Shown in pieces: positions 50,289 through 59,899 of a stretch of 64,000 nt of DNA. Below the pieces are notes generated by a model that made no database searches, was not told where the DNA came from, and was given only the letters and a program-made list of their open reading frames with translations. The translations under genes were made by a program, and so were the position numbers. The stretch's first letter is position 1; each line of letters starts with the position of its first letter. Origin of the DNA: Haloferax namakaokahaiae (GTDB lineage Archaea; Halobacteriota; Halobacteria; Halobacteriales; Haloferacaceae); the NCBI RefSeq assembly GCF_042663225.1, contig NZ_JBHTAA010000002.1:62001-126000 (forward strand), written 5' to 3'.

Positions 50289-51323
50289 CTACTCGTCGAA
50301 TTGGAAGACCGGTTTGCAGGTCTCGGAGTTGAGGAACGCTTCGAACGCTGCTGCCGGTTCATCGACGCTGTAGCCAGTATCGAGAATCTTGTCCACGGCG
50401 ATTTCACCGCGCTCCATCAGGCGAAGCGCCTGTTCGAAGTTCGACCACGTCGAACCGTAGGACGTGTTGATGTCCACTTCGCCGCGGACGGCCGACGTGA
50501 GACTCAGGTCGCTCGCCGAGTTCGGGATACCGACGACGACGACTTGCCCGCCCTTCCGAACGACATCGACGCCCGAGACCACTCCGCTGTGGTGGCCCGT
50601 CGCGTCGAAGACGACGTCGAAGCCGATTCCGTCGGTCTGCGAATCGACTCGTCCGTCGAGTCCATCCTCAGCCTGAACGTTGACGGTGTCGATACCGAGG
50701 TCGTCGAGCAGCGGAAGGCGATACTCGGCGTCTTGGTCCAGTCCGGAGACGACGACGTTCGCACCGAGCGAGTCGGCGACGGCGGCGACGAGCACACCGA
50801 TTGGTCCCGGGCCTTCGACGAGGACGTTGTCTCCCGGCGTCGTGACCGACTGGTCGAGGACGGCACGCGTTGCGATACTCGTCGGTTCGGTAATCGCCGC
50901 GTGGTCCAGTGGCACCCCGTCTGGGACCGCGTGGACGTGCCTCGGTTCGACGGTGACGTACTCGGCGTACGCACCGTCCTTGTGCATCCCCGTAATCGAG
51001 AAGTTCTGACAGACGTTCGGCTGGCCGTTGCGACACTGGAAACAGTGTCCGCAGTCGTGAATCGGTTCTTCGACGACTTTGTCGCCCACCTCGAACGTCT
51101 CGACGTCGTCGCCGACTTCGGCGACGGTCCCGGAGTACTCGTGGCCCATGACACGAGGGATTGGAATCCACTCGTACCCGCCGTCGTATTTGAACGCGTG
51201 GGCGTCGCTTCCACAGAGTCCCGCCGTGTGGACTTTGATGAGTAGTTCGTCTGCGTCGGGGGTCGGAACCTCCCGCTCTTGTGTCTCTACCGAACTCGGT
51301 CCGGTCTGAATAATTGCTTTCAT
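50289..51323 (-). CDS. Zinc-dependent MDR dehydrogenase, candidate sugar dehydrogenase
   Basis: The 344-residue enzyme has the full zinc alcohol-dehydrogenase set: catalytic GLCGSD (about residues 36-41) and GHE (about 60-62), structural-zinc cysteines in CGHCFQCRNGQPNVC (about 91-105), and a Rossmann loop EGPGPIGVLVAAVA (about 168-181). It looks like sorbitol or threonine dehydrogenases that act on polyols and sugars. In this operon it may oxidise L-rhamnose to the lactone, or work on a later intermediate. It lies between the ABC ATPase and the dehydratase, all on the minus strand with gaps under 200 bp. Confidence 0.87.
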   Translation of the reverse strand: MKAIIQTGPSSVETQEREVPTPDADELLIKVHTAGLCGSDAHAFKYDGGYEWIPIPRVMGHEYSGTVAEVGDDVETFEVGDKVVEEPIHDCGHCFQCRNGQPNVCQNFSITGMHKDGAYAEYVTVEPRHVHAVPDGVPLDHAAITEPTSIATRAVLDQSVTTPGDNVLVEGPGPIGVLVAAVADSLGANVVVSGLDQDAEYRLPLLDDLGIDTVNVQAEDGLDGRVDSQTDGIGFDVVFDATGHHSGVVSGVDVVRKGGQVVVVGIPNSASDLSLTSAVRGEVDINTSYGSTWSNFEQALRLMERGEIAVDKILDTGYSVDEPAAAFEAFLNSETCKPVFQFDE

Positions 51324-51511
51324 AATCGCACGTAGACGTACTGGGTTCGTCTCAGGTTGACTATGCGAACACTCTGATTAATAATTTTGGGTCAAGACAC
51401 CGTGAGAGCGGTCGATGCTGTGGCTATGGGGACTTCCGAGTGTGGCGGTCGCACGTTAATTTCACTCCGTGGGTCCCCGGACTATCACCTTGTCATCTGT
51501 CTGCGAGTCGT

Positions 51512-52672
51512 TCAGACTTCGACGTTATCCGACGTCCGTTCGCTGTCGTGTCTTTTGATGTGCCGGCCTTTGAGCAACGTCTCGGTTTCGGCGTCGAACA
51601 GATAGACGTGCTCTGGTGAGATGGACAGAGACAGCGAGTCGCCTGCAGAGAGACCGTGGAACTCTTCGATTTCGGCAGTCACCCTCCCCATCGGCGTGTC
51701 GCTGTGGACGATTGCTTTCGTGCCGACCGGTTCGACGATTCGAACGTCGGCGTCGAACGTCAACCCATCTGCCTGCCGCTTGTTCGTCTGATAGAAGTCC
51801 TGCGGACGGAAGCCGACGAAGACTTCACCTGACAGTTCGCCCTCGACGAGTGCTTCTGGAATCTCGAACGAGGCATCTTGGAGTTCCACCCGGTAGCCGG
51901 TCCCCGATGATTCGACAGTGCCCTCGAAGATGTTCATGTCCGGACTTCCGACGAACTGTGCGACGAAGAGGTTCGACGGTTCGTTGAACACCTGTTCTGG
52001 CCGACCGAGTTGTTGGAGCGACCCCTCGTTGAGAACCGCGATTTTGTCGGCGATGGTCATCGCCTCTTCCTGGTTGTGCGTGACGTACGCGGACGTTATC
52101 CCGACTTCAGATTGTAGTTCGTCGATTTCAGTCCGCATCGTCTTCCGAAGTTTCGCATCGAGGTTTGCGAGGGGTTCGTCGAACAAGAACAGCCGCGGTT
52201 CTCGAATAATCGCTCGTCCGAGCGCGACCCGCTGTTTCTGCCCGCCCGAGAGTTGTGCGGGCTTGTTGTTCAGCAGTTGCTCGATTTCGAGCATCGTCGC
52301 CACCTCTTCGACTCGCTGGTCGATGTCGTCTTTCGACATCCCGTTGTCTTCGCGTTTGAGACCGAACCCGAGGTTCTCTCGGACGGTCATGTGCGGATAC
52401 AGCGCGAAGTCTTGGAACACCATCGCCACGTCTCGGTTGCGGGCTTTGATGTCGTTGACGACGGTTTCGTCGAACAGAATCTCTCCCTCGCTCGGCGTTT
52501 CTAACCCACCTATCATCCGGAGTGTCGTGGTCTTCCCACATCCGCTCGGCCCGAGCAGAACGAGAAACTCGCCGTCGGCGACGTCGATGTGCAGATCATC
52601 GACTGCCACGACACCGTCTTTGTCGGGATCTCCGAAAACTTTCGTGACACCGTCTATCGTGAGGTGTGTCAT
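51512..52672 (-). CDS. Sugar ABC transporter ATP-binding protein (MalK/UgpC type)
   Basis: The 386-residue ATPase has Walker A GPSGCGKTTT (about residues 41-50), signature LSGGQKQRVALGR (about 141-153), Walker B LFLFDEP (about 160-166) and the switch THNQEEAM. The C-terminal part (about 245-386) is an OB/TOBE domain as in MalK-type proteins that energise CUT1 sugar importers. It is the last gene of the four-gene importer set and follows the second permease after 66 bp that contain an inverted repeat. It may also serve other sugar importers in the cell. Confidence 0.92.
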   Translation of the reverse strand: MTHLTIDGVTKVFGDPDKDGVVAVDDLHIDVADGEFLVLLGPSGCGKTTTLRMIGGLETPSEGEILFDETVVNDIKARNRDVAMVFQDFALYPHMTVRENLGFGLKREDNGMSKDDIDQRVEEVATMLEIEQLLNNKPAQLSGGQKQRVALGRAIIREPRLFLFDEPLANLDAKLRKTMRTEIDELQSEVGITSAYVTHNQEEAMTIADKIAVLNEGSLQQLGRPEQVFNEPSNLFVAQFVGSPDMNIFEGTVESSGTGYRVELQDASFEIPEALVEGELSGEVFVGFRPQDFYQTNKRQADGLTFDADVRIVEPVGTKAIVHSDTPMGRVTAEIEEFHGLSAGDSLSLSISPEHVYLFDAETETLLKGRHIKRHDSERTSDNVEV

Positions 52673-52684
52673 TGTAAAACGTTA

Positions 52685-52718
52685 CCGTAGGACATCTCTT
52701 AAAGGTAGCGTCCTACGG
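52685..52718 (-). promoter_or_regulatory. Inverted repeat flanking a TATA-like element upstream of the ABC ATPase
   Basis: A perfect 9-bp inverted repeat, CCGTAGGAC at 52685-52693 and GTCCTACGG at 52710-52718, encloses 16 bp. On the minus strand these read as a TATA-like TTTAAGAG about 26-31 bp upstream of the ATPase ATG. This may be an internal promoter with an operator around it, or an RNA hairpin that lowers read-through from the permease gene. Confidence 0.5.
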
Positions 52719-52738
52719 CGAGAAGTGAGTGGGGGGCG

Positions 52739-53704
52739 TTAGCCTTTGATTGCGCCGCCGGTGAGCCCTTGGACGAAGTAGCGCTGGATGTAGGCCAGTC
52801 CGAGGAGGACGGGAAGCGAGATGATAATCGACGCTGCTGCGACGACGTTCCACTGGGTGTTGAACCCCTGCACGAAGGTGAGCAATCCTGGCGGAACCGT
52901 GTACCGCGAGTTGTCGAGCAGTGTCAGCGCGAACACCAACTCGTTCCATGCGAGGAGGAACGCGAAGATGAACGAAGCGATGAGCGAGTTTCGCGCCATC
53001 GGGACGATGACGTACCAGAAGGTCTCGAACGAGCTACACTGGTCGATTCGAGACGCCTCGATGATGGAATCCGGGAAGTCGTCGAAGAACCCTTTCATGA
53101 GCCACACGACGAACGGTGCGGTCATCGCGCCGTAGATGAATATCAACACGAGGTGCGTGTTGAACAGGCCGAGCGCCGAAACGAGCTCCCACTCGGGCAC
53201 CATGATGGCCGTCCCGGGGAACATCAGCGACGCGAGGAGGATGCTCATGAGCGCGTTCTTCCCCGCGAACTCCCGTCGTGAGAGTACGTAGGACGCCATG
53301 GTCCCGAGCACGAGCGCGATGAGGCCGGCCCCGATGGCGACTTTCAGACTGTTCAACACGAGCGACAGGATGTCGATGTCGATGGCCGACGACGCCTGCC
53401 AGCCGAACAAACTGTTGAACAGTGCCGCGTATCCGCCCGACTGGATGGACGACTCGATGACGAGTCGGAACCCTTCGAGTGAGAAGTCGTTCGGGAAGAT
53501 AGTCGGCGGAATCTGCTGAATCTCTGCGGTCGTCTTGAACGCCGTTACGATCATCCAGTACAGCGGGAACAGGATGAACGCGAAGACGACGAGCGTCAGG
53601 AGACCGACCGCGGTCTTCCGAACGTACGAACCGGCCGTCGTATCGAACAGCCACGATTCGTTCTTTCTGAACTCTGCTTTCGGGTCGGTATCTTGTGTTG
53701 CCAT
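52739..53704 (-). CDS. Sugar ABC transporter permease 2 (CUT1, MalG-like)
   Basis: The 321-residue protein has six membrane helices and the ATPase-coupling loop EASRIDQCSSFETFWYVIVP (about residues 216-235). It is the second channel subunit of a carbohydrate importer. Its ATG overlaps the first permease's TGA by 1 bp (TGATG), so the two are made together. It ends GLTGGAIKG, a common end of MalG-like permeases. The N-terminal 30 residues are cytosolic and charged. Confidence 0.92.
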   Translation of the reverse strand: MATQDTDPKAEFRKNESWLFDTTAGSYVRKTAVGLLTLVVFAFILFPLYWMIVTAFKTTAEIQQIPPTIFPNDFSLEGFRLVIESSIQSGGYAALFNSLFGWQASSAIDIDILSLVLNSLKVAIGAGLIALVLGTMASYVLSRREFAGKNALMSILLASLMFPGTAIMVPEWELVSALGLFNTHLVLIFIYGAMTAPFVVWLMKGFFDDFPDSIIEASRIDQCSSFETFWYVIVPMARNSLIASFIFAFLLAWNELVFALTLLDNSRYTVPPGLLTFVQGFNTQWNVVAAASIIISLPVLLGLAYIQRYFVQGLTGGAIKG

Positions 53705-54630
53705 CAGATTTCACCTTGCACTTGTTCGTACACCTGGATGTAGTAGTACGAGAACACCAGCAGGACGACGAAGAGTAACATCGACAGTGCCGACGCCAAT
53801 CCGACGTCGAAATCGACGAACGCCGTCCGGTAAATCATCACCGGGAGCGTACTGCTGGAGACGCCGGGACCGCCCTTGGTCATCACCCAGATCATCGAGA
53901 AGTTCCGGATGTTGTAGATGAGCATCAACAGGAACCCGATAGCGAGGTTGTATCGCATCATCGGAATGGTGATGTAACGGAACTGTTCCCACGGCGTCGC
54001 GCCATCCATGCGCGCCGCCTCGTAGAGGTGTTCGTCGATTCCCTGCAACGACGTGAGCGTCAACAGGGCGAACAACGGTGCGAGTCGCCAAATCATTCCG
54101 ATAATCGGCGGCCACAACGAGAGTTCGGTCGATCCGAGCATGACGATGTACTCGTCGATGACGCCCATCTGCACGAGTAGTTCGTTGATGATGCCCTGGG
54201 ACCCACCGAACATGAACTGCCAGATGGACGCGCCGACGACCCGGGGAAGGACCCACGGGATGAGGACGATTGCACTCGCAACGCTCGTATACGGCAGTTT
54301 CTCGTGGAGTAGCCACCCCATCAAGAACCCGAGGACGATCGCTGCGAAGCTTCCAACGACGACCCAAACGAGTGTGTTCCAGAGGACCTGGTGAATCGTG
54401 GCACTCGTCCAAATCTCGGCGTAGTTCGCAAGTCCGATGAACTCTGCCTCGCTCGGTGCGAGCAGGTCTTTGTTGAAGAAGCTGGAATAGATTGCCTGCG
54501 CGATGGGGTACAGGATGAACACCCCAACCAGCGTCATCACTGGGAGGATGGGGAGGTAGACTTTGACCCCCTCCGGAATCTGTTCCGTGATGTTCTCGTA
54601 CGACGTTTTCGCTTGTTTCGAATAGCTCAT
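53704..54630 (-). CDS. Sugar ABC transporter permease 1 (CUT1, MalF-like)
   Basis: The 308-residue protein has six membrane segments and the coupling loop LYEAARMDGATPWEQFRYIT (about residues 196-215), the EAA motif of MalF-type permeases. It pairs with the next gene to form the sugar channel. It begins 50 bp after the binding-protein stop on the minus strand, within one operon. Confidence 0.92.
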   Translation of the reverse strand: MSYSKQAKTSYENITEQIPEGVKVYLPILPVMTLVGVFILYPIAQAIYSSFFNKDLLAPSEAEFIGLANYAEIWTSATIHQVLWNTLVWVVVGSFAAIVLGFLMGWLLHEKLPYTSVASAIVLIPWVLPRVVGASIWQFMFGGSQGIINELLVQMGVIDEYIVMLGSTELSLWPPIIGMIWRLAPLFALLTLTSLQGIDEHLYEAARMDGATPWEQFRYITIPMMRYNLAIGFLLMLIYNIRNFSMIWVMTKGGPGVSSSTLPVMIYRTAFVDFDVGLASALSMLLFVVLLVFSYYYIQVYEQVQGEI

Positions 54631-54680
54631 GATACTCCGTCGTTCCTATCTCGCTCTCGCGTTCGATACTCGGTGCATCG

Positions 54681-56123
54681 TCACGCCAGTTCCTCGTCGA
54701 TGACTTCTTGCACCGAACTGTTCGCGTCACTACACGCTTCCTCTGCGGTCTTGTTACCCAGCACGACTGGTTGGATGACCTCCGTGTTGATGATACTTTG
54801 GACCGATGCGATTCCCGAGAACGACGGGAATCGAGAGGTCCGGGTGAACAGGTCGTCGTTCTCGTACAGGGTCACGAGGTCGCCGAACTGACTTCGGAAC
54901 AGGTCGCTCGGGTCTTCGAACGCGCTTTTCAACGTCGGGACGCGGCCGCGGATACCAACGTCTGAATCCTCGTTGTACGTCCAGGCCGCGAGTTGTTCTT
55001 CGGTGTTCCACCACTCGGTGAAGTCGAACGCGGCCTGCAGTTCGCTCTCCGAACCGGTCCCGTTGCCGAGCATGAATCCCTGTGCGTTCTGCAAGAGCAG
55101 GTCTCGGGGTTCGAAATTACCAGACGGGCTGTCCGGCAGCGGCGCGCGAGTGACGGTGTGTCCTTCGCCGTCGAGCCACGGTTGTGGTGCGCCGGTCGTC
55201 TGGTACACCGCGTTCGCGTGCGAGTACGTGATGAAGATACCAGACTCGCCCTCCCGCAGGAGTCGCCCCGCGCCGATGTGGTCGTTCTCGGCCATCGAAT
55301 CGGGGAACAGTCCCGCTTCTGCGATATCTTGGTAGAGCTTGACGGCATCGACGAAGCCGGGCTGGTCAACAGTGGCCTCCAACGTCTCGGGGTCGTAGTA
55401 CCGACCACCGTTCGCGTAGACGAAGCCGATGAAGTAACCAGCGGTCAGCCCGAAGTCGGTCCCCGGTGCAGTGATGGCGGCCGAAACCTCGTCTAACTCC
55501 TGCATCTCCTCGCCGAGTTGGATAAGCTCTTCCCAGTTCCGCGGTGGACTGTCGAAGCTCGTCTGTTCGAGGTAGTCGGTTCGAATGTCCACGAACGGGC
55601 CGAGGTCGGCGTAGCCGCCGGGAAGTCCCCACTGGCGCTCGCCCTCGGTATCGCCCAGTCCCTCGTAAATCTGGGTGTCCACGTTCGCCTGGATGAAGCG
55701 ACTGTTTATCTCTTCGAGTTGGTCGGCGAACTGCTCTTGGTCGAGCGGTTGAATCGCGTTCGCTCCGACGTAATCTGGAATCTGTTGGGTTTGCCCCGCC
55801 ATCACGTCAGGGAGGTTGTTGTTCGCCGCCGCCGACGCAATGATTTGGTACTTCTGGCCCCACTCTTGGTGTTGGTAGGAGACATCGTGGTCCTCGTAAC
55901 TACTGTAGTGGTTGCTGATGTACTCTCGCTCTGCTGGAATGCCACCGAACAGCCAGAAGTCGAGCGATTGTGAGCCACCGGAACCGGAGCCACCGCCACC
56001 ACCATCTGTCCCGCTACCGTTTCCACCGCCTCCCATACAGCCAGCCAGCGCCGCAGTGACACCTGCGCCAAGTCCAGTCACATAGCGACGCCTACTGAGC
56101 CGGTTCGATTGACTATCTGTCAT
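54681..56123 (-). CDS. Sugar ABC transporter substrate-binding lipoprotein (Tat-exported)
   Basis: The 480-residue protein starts with a twin-arginine signal (SRRRYVTGLGAG, about residues 9-20), a lipobox LAGC with Cys28, and a Gly/Ser-rich linker (about 30-52) that tethers the domain outside the cell. The mature part is a type I sugar-binding fold (SBP_bac_1), with NNLPDVMAG and LREGESGIFITYSHAN typical regions. It is the first gene of the importer and of the whole catabolic operon. Given the neighbouring enzymes, the ligand may be L-rhamnose or a rhamnose-containing oligosaccharide. Start ATG 56123 has a TATA box about 35 bp upstream. Confidence 0.92.
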   Translation of the reverse strand: MTDSQSNRLSRRRYVTGLGAGVTAALAGCMGGGGNGSGTDGGGGGSGSGGSQSLDFWLFGGIPAEREYISNHYSSYEDHDVSYQHQEWGQKYQIIASAAANNNLPDVMAGQTQQIPDYVGANAIQPLDQEQFADQLEEINSRFIQANVDTQIYEGLGDTEGERQWGLPGGYADLGPFVDIRTDYLEQTSFDSPPRNWEELIQLGEEMQELDEVSAAITAPGTDFGLTAGYFIGFVYANGGRYYDPETLEATVDQPGFVDAVKLYQDIAEAGLFPDSMAENDHIGAGRLLREGESGIFITYSHANAVYQTTGAPQPWLDGEGHTVTRAPLPDSPSGNFEPRDLLLQNAQGFMLGNGTGSESELQAAFDFTEWWNTEEQLAAWTYNEDSDVGIRGRVPTLKSAFEDPSDLFRSQFGDLVTLYENDDLFTRTSRFPSFSGIASVQSIINTEVIQPVVLGNKTAEEACSDANSSVQEVIDEELA

Positions 56124-56180
56124 GGTGTGACATTACAAACCAATATGATTGTATGTAATAAATATATCGGTAGGTTGCAG
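56124..56180 (-). promoter_or_regulatory. Promoter of the sugar importer/catabolic operon
   Basis: On the minus strand, GATATATTTATTACA (about 56154-56168) is a good TATA region. The expected transcription start, about 25 bp further, lies only about 10-15 nt before the ATG at 56123. ATTACA and TGTAAT words around it could be part of an operator. No TTCCGG palindrome occurs here, which argues that the island's IclR proteins may use other sites for this promoter. Confidence 0.5.
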
Positions 56181-56290
56181 GGGAGTCTGGAGTGGACTCA
56201 GAGTGTCTCGTGCGAGTAGCCCCACGCGCGTGCGTAGTCGTTCCCGCTATCCCAAACTAAATACTGGAGTAGTTCGTCAGACTCGGTAAC

Positions 56291-56818
56291 ATGCCTACAG
56301 CAGCGCTATCGCAGTTCGAGGCGTCCCTCTCTGAGGGAGGCGTTTCGTCCTCCCGAGTCGATGCCTCGTCTTTCCAACGACACATCGAGGAACTCGTCGA
56401 TGCCCCCGCAGTGGGAGTCGCGTTAGACGACGAGTTCGACGACCCGGCGCTCTCGCTCTCCGAGACGAGCGTCACTATCGACCCCACGCCCGCGGCACTC
56501 ACGAACGCCACTATCGGCATCACCGCGTCGAGTCTCGGCGTCGCAGATTACGGTTCTCTCGTTCTGACTCCCACTGACTCCGGCAGCGAACTCGTGAGCC
56601 TGTTCGTCGAACGCCACATCGCGGTGATTCGTGAATCCGACATCCACGAATCGATGGAGTCGGCCATCGATTCGATTGCGACGGCGTTCACTCGTTCGCC
56701 ACAGAGCGCAATCATCGCCACCGGCCCGAGTGCGACCGCCGACATGGGCGCGCTCGTGAAGGGCGCACACGGCCCGCGTGACGTGCACGTCGTCGTCGTG
56801 ACGGAGGGGGAAGAGTAG
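56291..56818 (+). CDS. lutC: LutC-type LUD domain protein (lactate utilisation)
   Basis: The 175-residue protein is a single LUD domain: ITASSLGVADYGSLVL (about residues 77-92), RHIAVIRESDI (about 108-118) and ATGPSATADMGALVKGAHGP (about 141-160), the typical LutC motifs. LutC is one of three proteins of the L-lactate oxidation complex. It directly precedes the fused LutB-LutA gene (adjacent stop and start codons). L-lactate is an expected end product of the diketo-hydrolase sugar route in this island, so the pair should return it to pyruvate. The operon is divergent from the sugar importer. Confidence 0.88.
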   Translation: MPTAALSQFEASLSEGGVSSSRVDASSFQRHIEELVDAPAVGVALDDEFDDPALSLSETSVTIDPTPAALTNATIGITASSLGVADYGSLVLTPTDSGSELVSLFVERHIAVIRESDIHESMESAIDSIATAFTRSPQSAIIATGPSATADMGALVKGAHGPRDVHVVVVTEGEE

Positions 56819-59008
56819 ATGTCGAAAGCCGACAAGATTCGCACCCTGATGCGAACCGAAGGCACGGCGGTCGGTGAGAACACGCGTGGATTCAACCAAG
56901 GACGGTACGACTCTGTCGCCGACCTCGAAGCCTACGAGGAGTTGAAAGACGAGGCGCGCGCAATCAAGGAAGACGCCATCGAGCGCCTTCCGGAACTCAT
57001 CGACCAGTTGCGCGAGTCGGTCGAGGCGAACGGCGGGACCGTCTACGTCGCCGACGACGCCGACGACGCCAACGAGTACATTCGAACCGTCGTCGCCGAG
57101 CGCGATGCCGACCGGGTCGTCAAATCGAAGTCGATGACCACCGAGGAACTCGAAGTGAACCACGTCCTCGAAGGTGATGGCGTCGATGTCGTCGAGACGG
57201 ACCTCGGGGAGTGGGTGCTCCAACTCGCCGAAGAGGCCCCTTCACACATCGTCGCGCCGGCGATTCACAAGTCCCGGGAAGCGATAGCCGAGTTGTTCAA
57301 CGAGCGGTTCGACCCCGACGAGCCACTGGAGACGGCCGAAGAACTCACGCAGTTCGCCAGCGAGAAACTCGGCGAACAGATTCTCGACGCGCAGGTCGGC
57401 ATGACCGGTGCGAACTTCATCACCGCAGACACGGGGTCGATTGCGCTGGTGACGAGCGAGGGGAACGCGCGGAAGACCGTCGCTGCGACGGACACGCAGA
57501 TTTCTGTCGCCGGCGTGGAGAAAATCATCCCGTCCGTGTCCGACCTCGACCCGTTCGTCGAACTCATCGGTCGCTCCGGGACCGGACAGGACATCACCTC
57601 GTACGTCTCGCTTCTCACCCCGCCAGTCGAGACGCCAGTGGTCGATTTCGAAGACGAGACGACTCCCATCTCCGAGTTCGATACCGACCGCGATTTCCAC
57701 CTCGTTCTCGTCGATAACGGTCGCTTGGCGATGCGAGACGACGACCAGTTACGCGAGACACTGTACTGTATTCGCTGCTCGGCGTGTTCGAACTCGTGTG
57801 CGAATTTCCAGCACGTCGGCGGCCACGCCTTCGGCGGTGAAACGTACTCCGGTGGTATCGCAACCGGGTGGGAAGCGGGCATCGAGGGGCTCGACGTCGC
57901 GGGCGAGTTCAACGATTTCTGTACCGGCTGTACCCGGTGTGTGAACGCCTGTCCGGTCAAAATCGACATCCCGTGGATAAATACGGTCGTCCGAGACCGA
58001 GTCAACCGGACCGGAAAACACCCCGCCGACTGGTTCGTCGATGGTCTCACGCCGGACGCAGAAGACGAGGGTCCCCCACTCCAGAAGCGGTTCTTCGGTA
58101 ACTTCGAGACGGTCGCAAAACTCGGGAGTGCGACCGCTCCGCTCTCGAACTGGGTCGCCGGGACGACGCTCTCTCGTGAGGTGATGGAGCGTGTTCTCGG
58201 TATCGACAAGCGTCGGGCGCTCCCCTCGTTCAAATGGGAGAAGCTGGTCGATTGGTTCGAACGCAGGGATTCGACCGTCTCGGACCCGATTCGGAGGGCG
58301 GTCCTCTACCCCGACCTGTACACCAATCACGTGCAGGTCGAACGCGGGAAAGCCGCCGTCCGCACGCTCGAAGCCCTCGGCGTCGATGTCGTGGTTCCGA
58401 GCGTTCCGTCCAGCGGTCGGGCGCCCTTCTCACAAGGGATGGTTGCGACCGCGACGGACCACGCCGAACGAGTCACCGAGACGCTCGCGCCGTACATCGA
58501 AGACGGCCGCGATATCGTCGTCGTCGAACCGAGCGACCACGCCATGTTCACCAGAGAGTACGAGCGCCTCGTCGATACGGACGCGTTCGCCTCCTTGTCG
58601 GACAACAGCTACGAGATACTCGAATACGTGTACGGTCTCTTCGAAAACGGGGCTTCCCCAGACCAACTCTCGCTTTCACCGGCCGACACCGACGTCGCCT
58701 ATCACAGTCACTGCCAACAGCGAACTCTCGGACTAGAGTCCTACACCGTCGCCGTGCTCGAAGCGTGCGGCTACGACGTGGTGACTTCTGACGTCGAGTG
58801 CTGCGGGATGGCCGGGAGCTTCGGGTACAAGACGGATTACTACGAACTGAGCATGGATGTCGGCGACCGACTCCGCGGGCAACTCGAAACCGACGACACC
58901 CGGAACAGAACGGTCGTCGCAAGCGGGACCTCCTGTCTCGAACAGATCGATTCGTTGCTCGACCGGCAACCCACGCACCCGGTCGAACTTCTGATGAACG
59001 GCGACTAG
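56819..59008 (+). CDS. Fused LutB-LutA iron-sulfur lactate oxidation protein
   Basis: The 729-residue protein joins two Lut subunits. The N-terminal LutB part (about residues 1-420) has a LUD domain with GMTGANFITADTGSIAL (about 195-211), then two 4Fe-4S motifs: CIRCSACSNSC near 317 and CTGCTRCVNACP near 363. The C-terminal LutA part (about 480-729) holds the two CCG-type clusters, including SHCQQRTLG near 636 and VECCGMAGSFG near 659. In bacteria LutA and LutB are separate proteins. With LutC it should oxidise L-lactate to pyruvate and pass electrons to a respiratory acceptor. The DLD/glycolate-type enzyme is not needed. Confidence 0.88.
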   Translation: MSKADKIRTLMRTEGTAVGENTRGFNQGRYDSVADLEAYEELKDEARAIKEDAIERLPELIDQLRESVEANGGTVYVADDADDANEYIRTVVAERDADRVVKSKSMTTEELEVNHVLEGDGVDVVETDLGEWVLQLAEEAPSHIVAPAIHKSREAIAELFNERFDPDEPLETAEELTQFASEKLGEQILDAQVGMTGANFITADTGSIALVTSEGNARKTVAATDTQISVAGVEKIIPSVSDLDPFVELIGRSGTGQDITSYVSLLTPPVETPVVDFEDETTPISEFDTDRDFHLVLVDNGRLAMRDDDQLRETLYCIRCSACSNSCANFQHVGGHAFGGETYSGGIATGWEAGIEGLDVAGEFNDFCTGCTRCVNACPVKIDIPWINTVVRDRVNRTGKHPADWFVDGLTPDAEDEGPPLQKRFFGNFETVAKLGSATAPLSNWVAGTTLSREVMERVLGIDKRRALPSFKWEKLVDWFERRDSTVSDPIRRAVLYPDLYTNHVQVERGKAAVRTLEALGVDVVVPSVPSSGRAPFSQGMVATATDHAERVTETLAPYIEDGRDIVVVEPSDHAMFTREYERLVDTDAFASLSDNSYEILEYVYGLFENGASPDQLSLSPADTDVAYHSHCQQRTLGLESYTVAVLEACGYDVVTSDVECCGMAGSFGYKTDYYELSMDVGDRLRGQLETDDTRNRTVVASGTSCLEQIDSLLDRQPTHPVELLMNGD

Positions 59009-59029
59009 CGGGTCGATTTCGAGCGTCGG

Positions 59030-59899
59030 TTAGTACAGCCCGAGGTGCCGTCGAAACGCCTTTTCTGTTAACCACGAACGGTCCTTTTCGGAGACCGAGT
59101 CCACCTGCTTGAGCCAGTGTATCGCCTCCGCGTAGCTCGCAACGTCGCTCACGTTCGGGTAGTCTGACCCCCAGATGACGCGCTCTCGGCCGAACGTATC
59201 GAGGAACCAGCGAACGTGGTCGTGCATGTCTTCGTAGGGGAACGACGTATCGGACATGTGGACGATTTCAGAGACTTTCACCGCGACGTTCTCGTACGCG
59301 GCGAGGTCTTCGAACTGTGCGAACGTCCCCTCACTGGTCGGCGTCTTGGGGCTTGCGTGAGCGAAGTGGTCGAATAGATACGTGAGTTCGGGATACGCGT
59401 CCACGAGTTCGAGTGCCTGGTCGAGTTGCGAGTGGTCACACAGAATCTGTACGGCGGCGTCGTGTTCGAGCGCCGCCTCCCAGAACTCGGTCTGTTCGAT
59501 GCTCTCACGAAGCCACGCAACACTCGGGTCGAACGTCTCCCACATCTGGTCGTACGGACAGGCCGCTCCGAGCCGAAATCCGAGGACGCCATCCGTCTCC
59601 ATGCAGGCTTCGAGGCGTTCGAGAGCGTCGTCGGCGAATGGGTCGAGCATCACGATACCGTGGAGTCTGTCGTACTCGGATGCGACGTGCCGCGTGTACC
59701 AGTTATCGGTCCACTCGGTGATTGGATAGCCGACGACGACGGCCTCATCGACGCCGTTTTTGTCCATGTCTCGCAGCAGTCGTTCGGCCGTGTAGACGGT
59801 GTGAACGTCGAACGATTCGACGAGGTCTAAAATTGGCCCGTTGACCCACGGATGGTCTCGATTCGCTGCCCCCCACGCGTGGGTATGCGTATCTATCAT
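59030..59899 (-). CDS. Amidohydrolase-2 family lactonase, candidate L-rhamnono-lactonase
   Basis: The 289-residue protein has the metal-binding TIM barrel of the amidohydrolase-2 family: MIDTHTHAW at the start, LFDHFAHASPK (about residues 170-180) and IWGSDYPNVSD (about 244-254) with the catalytic Asp. This group includes L-rhamnono-1,4-lactonase, L-fuconolactonase and related lactone hydrolases. It would open the sugar lactone to L-rhamnonate. It is convergent with the Lut genes and divergent from the rhamnose mutarotase gene across 78 bp, so the two may share control. Confidence 0.85.
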   Translation of the reverse strand: MIDTHTHAWGAANRDHPWVNGPILDLVESFDVHTVYTAERLLRDMDKNGVDEAVVVGYPITEWTDNWYTRHVASEYDRLHGIVMLDPFADDALERLEACMETDGVLGFRLGAACPYDQMWETFDPSVAWLRESIEQTEFWEAALEHDAAVQILCDHSQLDQALELVDAYPELTYLFDHFAHASPKTPTSEGTFAQFEDLAAYENVAVKVSEIVHMSDTSFPYEDMHDHVRWFLDTFGRERVIWGSDYPNVSDVASYAEAIHWLKQVDSVSEKDRSWLTEKAFRRHLGLY

